A stretch of DNA of 6,131 nucleotides, from assembly GCA_016934895.1 (NCBI GenBank), contig JAFGRZ010000173.1:1-6131 (forward strand), written 5' to 3'. A model generated the notes under the pieces. It saw only the letters and a program-made list of their open reading frames with translations, was not told the DNA's origin and searched no databases. The stretch comes from Candidatus Aminicenantota bacterium (GTDB taxonomy: Bacteria; Acidobacteriota; Aminicenantia; Aminicenantales; UBA8522). Below are positions 6,037-6,131 of this stretch, in pieces; the stretch's first letter is position 1, and each line of letters starts with the position of its first letter. The translations under genes were made by a program, and so were the position numbers.

Positions 6037-6131
6037 CTACCCGATGACCGGGGCGACGGCGGCGTTGTAAACCGCTTTGGTCTCGCTGTTCTGGAGGAAG
6101 AAAACGACCGAAAGATTATCCCGGTCGATGC
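6037..6131 (-). CDS. 3' end of a convergent gene, unidentified (partial)
   Basis: On the minus strand a frame enters from the right edge, reads 30 residues and ends with TAG at 6039-6037. The start lies outside the window. The tail includes 'LSVVFFLQNSETKAVYNAAV' followed by 'APVIG': a beta strand of hydrophobic residues, a Gln-Asn-Ser-Glu-Thr turn and an amphipathic helix. This resembles the C-terminus of thioredoxin-fold or Omp28-related outer-membrane proteins that end in 'VVxFxQxxxTKxVxxAA'. That likeness is from memory over a very short stretch. Codon third positions are G/C biased as in the neighbouring genes, and the other minus-strand frames here are poor. It faces aspS tail to tail with a 7-bp gap. 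Confidence 0.6.
   Translation of the reverse strand, partial: IDRDNLSVVFFLQNSETKAVYNAAVAPVIG

Noticed and set aside
6021..6052. Possible terminator for the minus-strand gene: CCCG/CGGG stem plus T-run opposite 6021-6026
   Set aside because: The stem is only four base pairs, lies mostly within coding sequence and is 13 bases from the T-run. The T-run is simply the Lys codons at the aspS end.
1..6131. Mobile elements, CRISPR arrays, tRNA genes, phage or defence genes
   Set aside because: No direct repeats, terminal inverted repeats, transposase-like proteins, cloverleaf sequences or defence motifs were seen; the window is nearly fully occupied by housekeeping genes.

Overview
This window is a housekeeping gene cluster from a high-GC bacterium. 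It reads as five complete genes involved in translation, lipid synthesis and protein folding, one complete secreted protein of unknown function, and the 3' end of a convergent gene. Third codon positions are strongly G/C biased throughout, starts are a mix of ATG, GTG and TTG, and most genes have purine-rich Shine-Dalgarno sites. The gene content fits a Gram-negative or diderm lineage. The exported DUF4412-like protein, the cysteine-rich HisRS and the overall protein style recall Acidobacteriota/Aminicenantes or deltaproteobacterial-type genomes. That placement is an impression from memory, not a demonstrated assignment.

Layout, left to right. A secreted, methionine-rich DUF4412-like protein lies at 10-738. 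After a 70-bp gap comes an exported parvulin-type peptidyl-prolyl isomerase with a TTG start (809-1264). It overlaps by 4 bp (GTGA) with an RlmB-type SpoU 2'-O-ribose rRNA methyltransferase (1261-1989). A good sigma-70-like promoter (TTGACT-N18-TAGAAT) begins inside the last codons of rlmB and points at the next transcription unit: accA (2049-3005), hisS (3002-4258, again a 4-bp GTGA overlap) and aspS (4278-6029, 19 bp downstream). Seven bases after aspS, the stop codon of a leftward gene appears; only its last 30 codons are inside the window.

Functionally, accA encodes the alpha carboxyltransferase subunit of acetyl-CoA carboxylase (first step of fatty acid synthesis). hisS and aspS charge tRNA-His and tRNA-Asp, and rlmB modifies 23S rRNA. 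The arrangement looks like a growth-linked operon coupling membrane lipid synthesis to translation capacity. No mobile element, CRISPR array, RNA gene or defence system was seen. The points most worth a second look are the eight-cysteine insertion in HisRS, a methionine at the tRNA-discrimination position of AspRS, the promoter overlapping the rlmB stop codon, the methionine richness of the first protein, and the cut-off convergent gene, which is easy to overlook.
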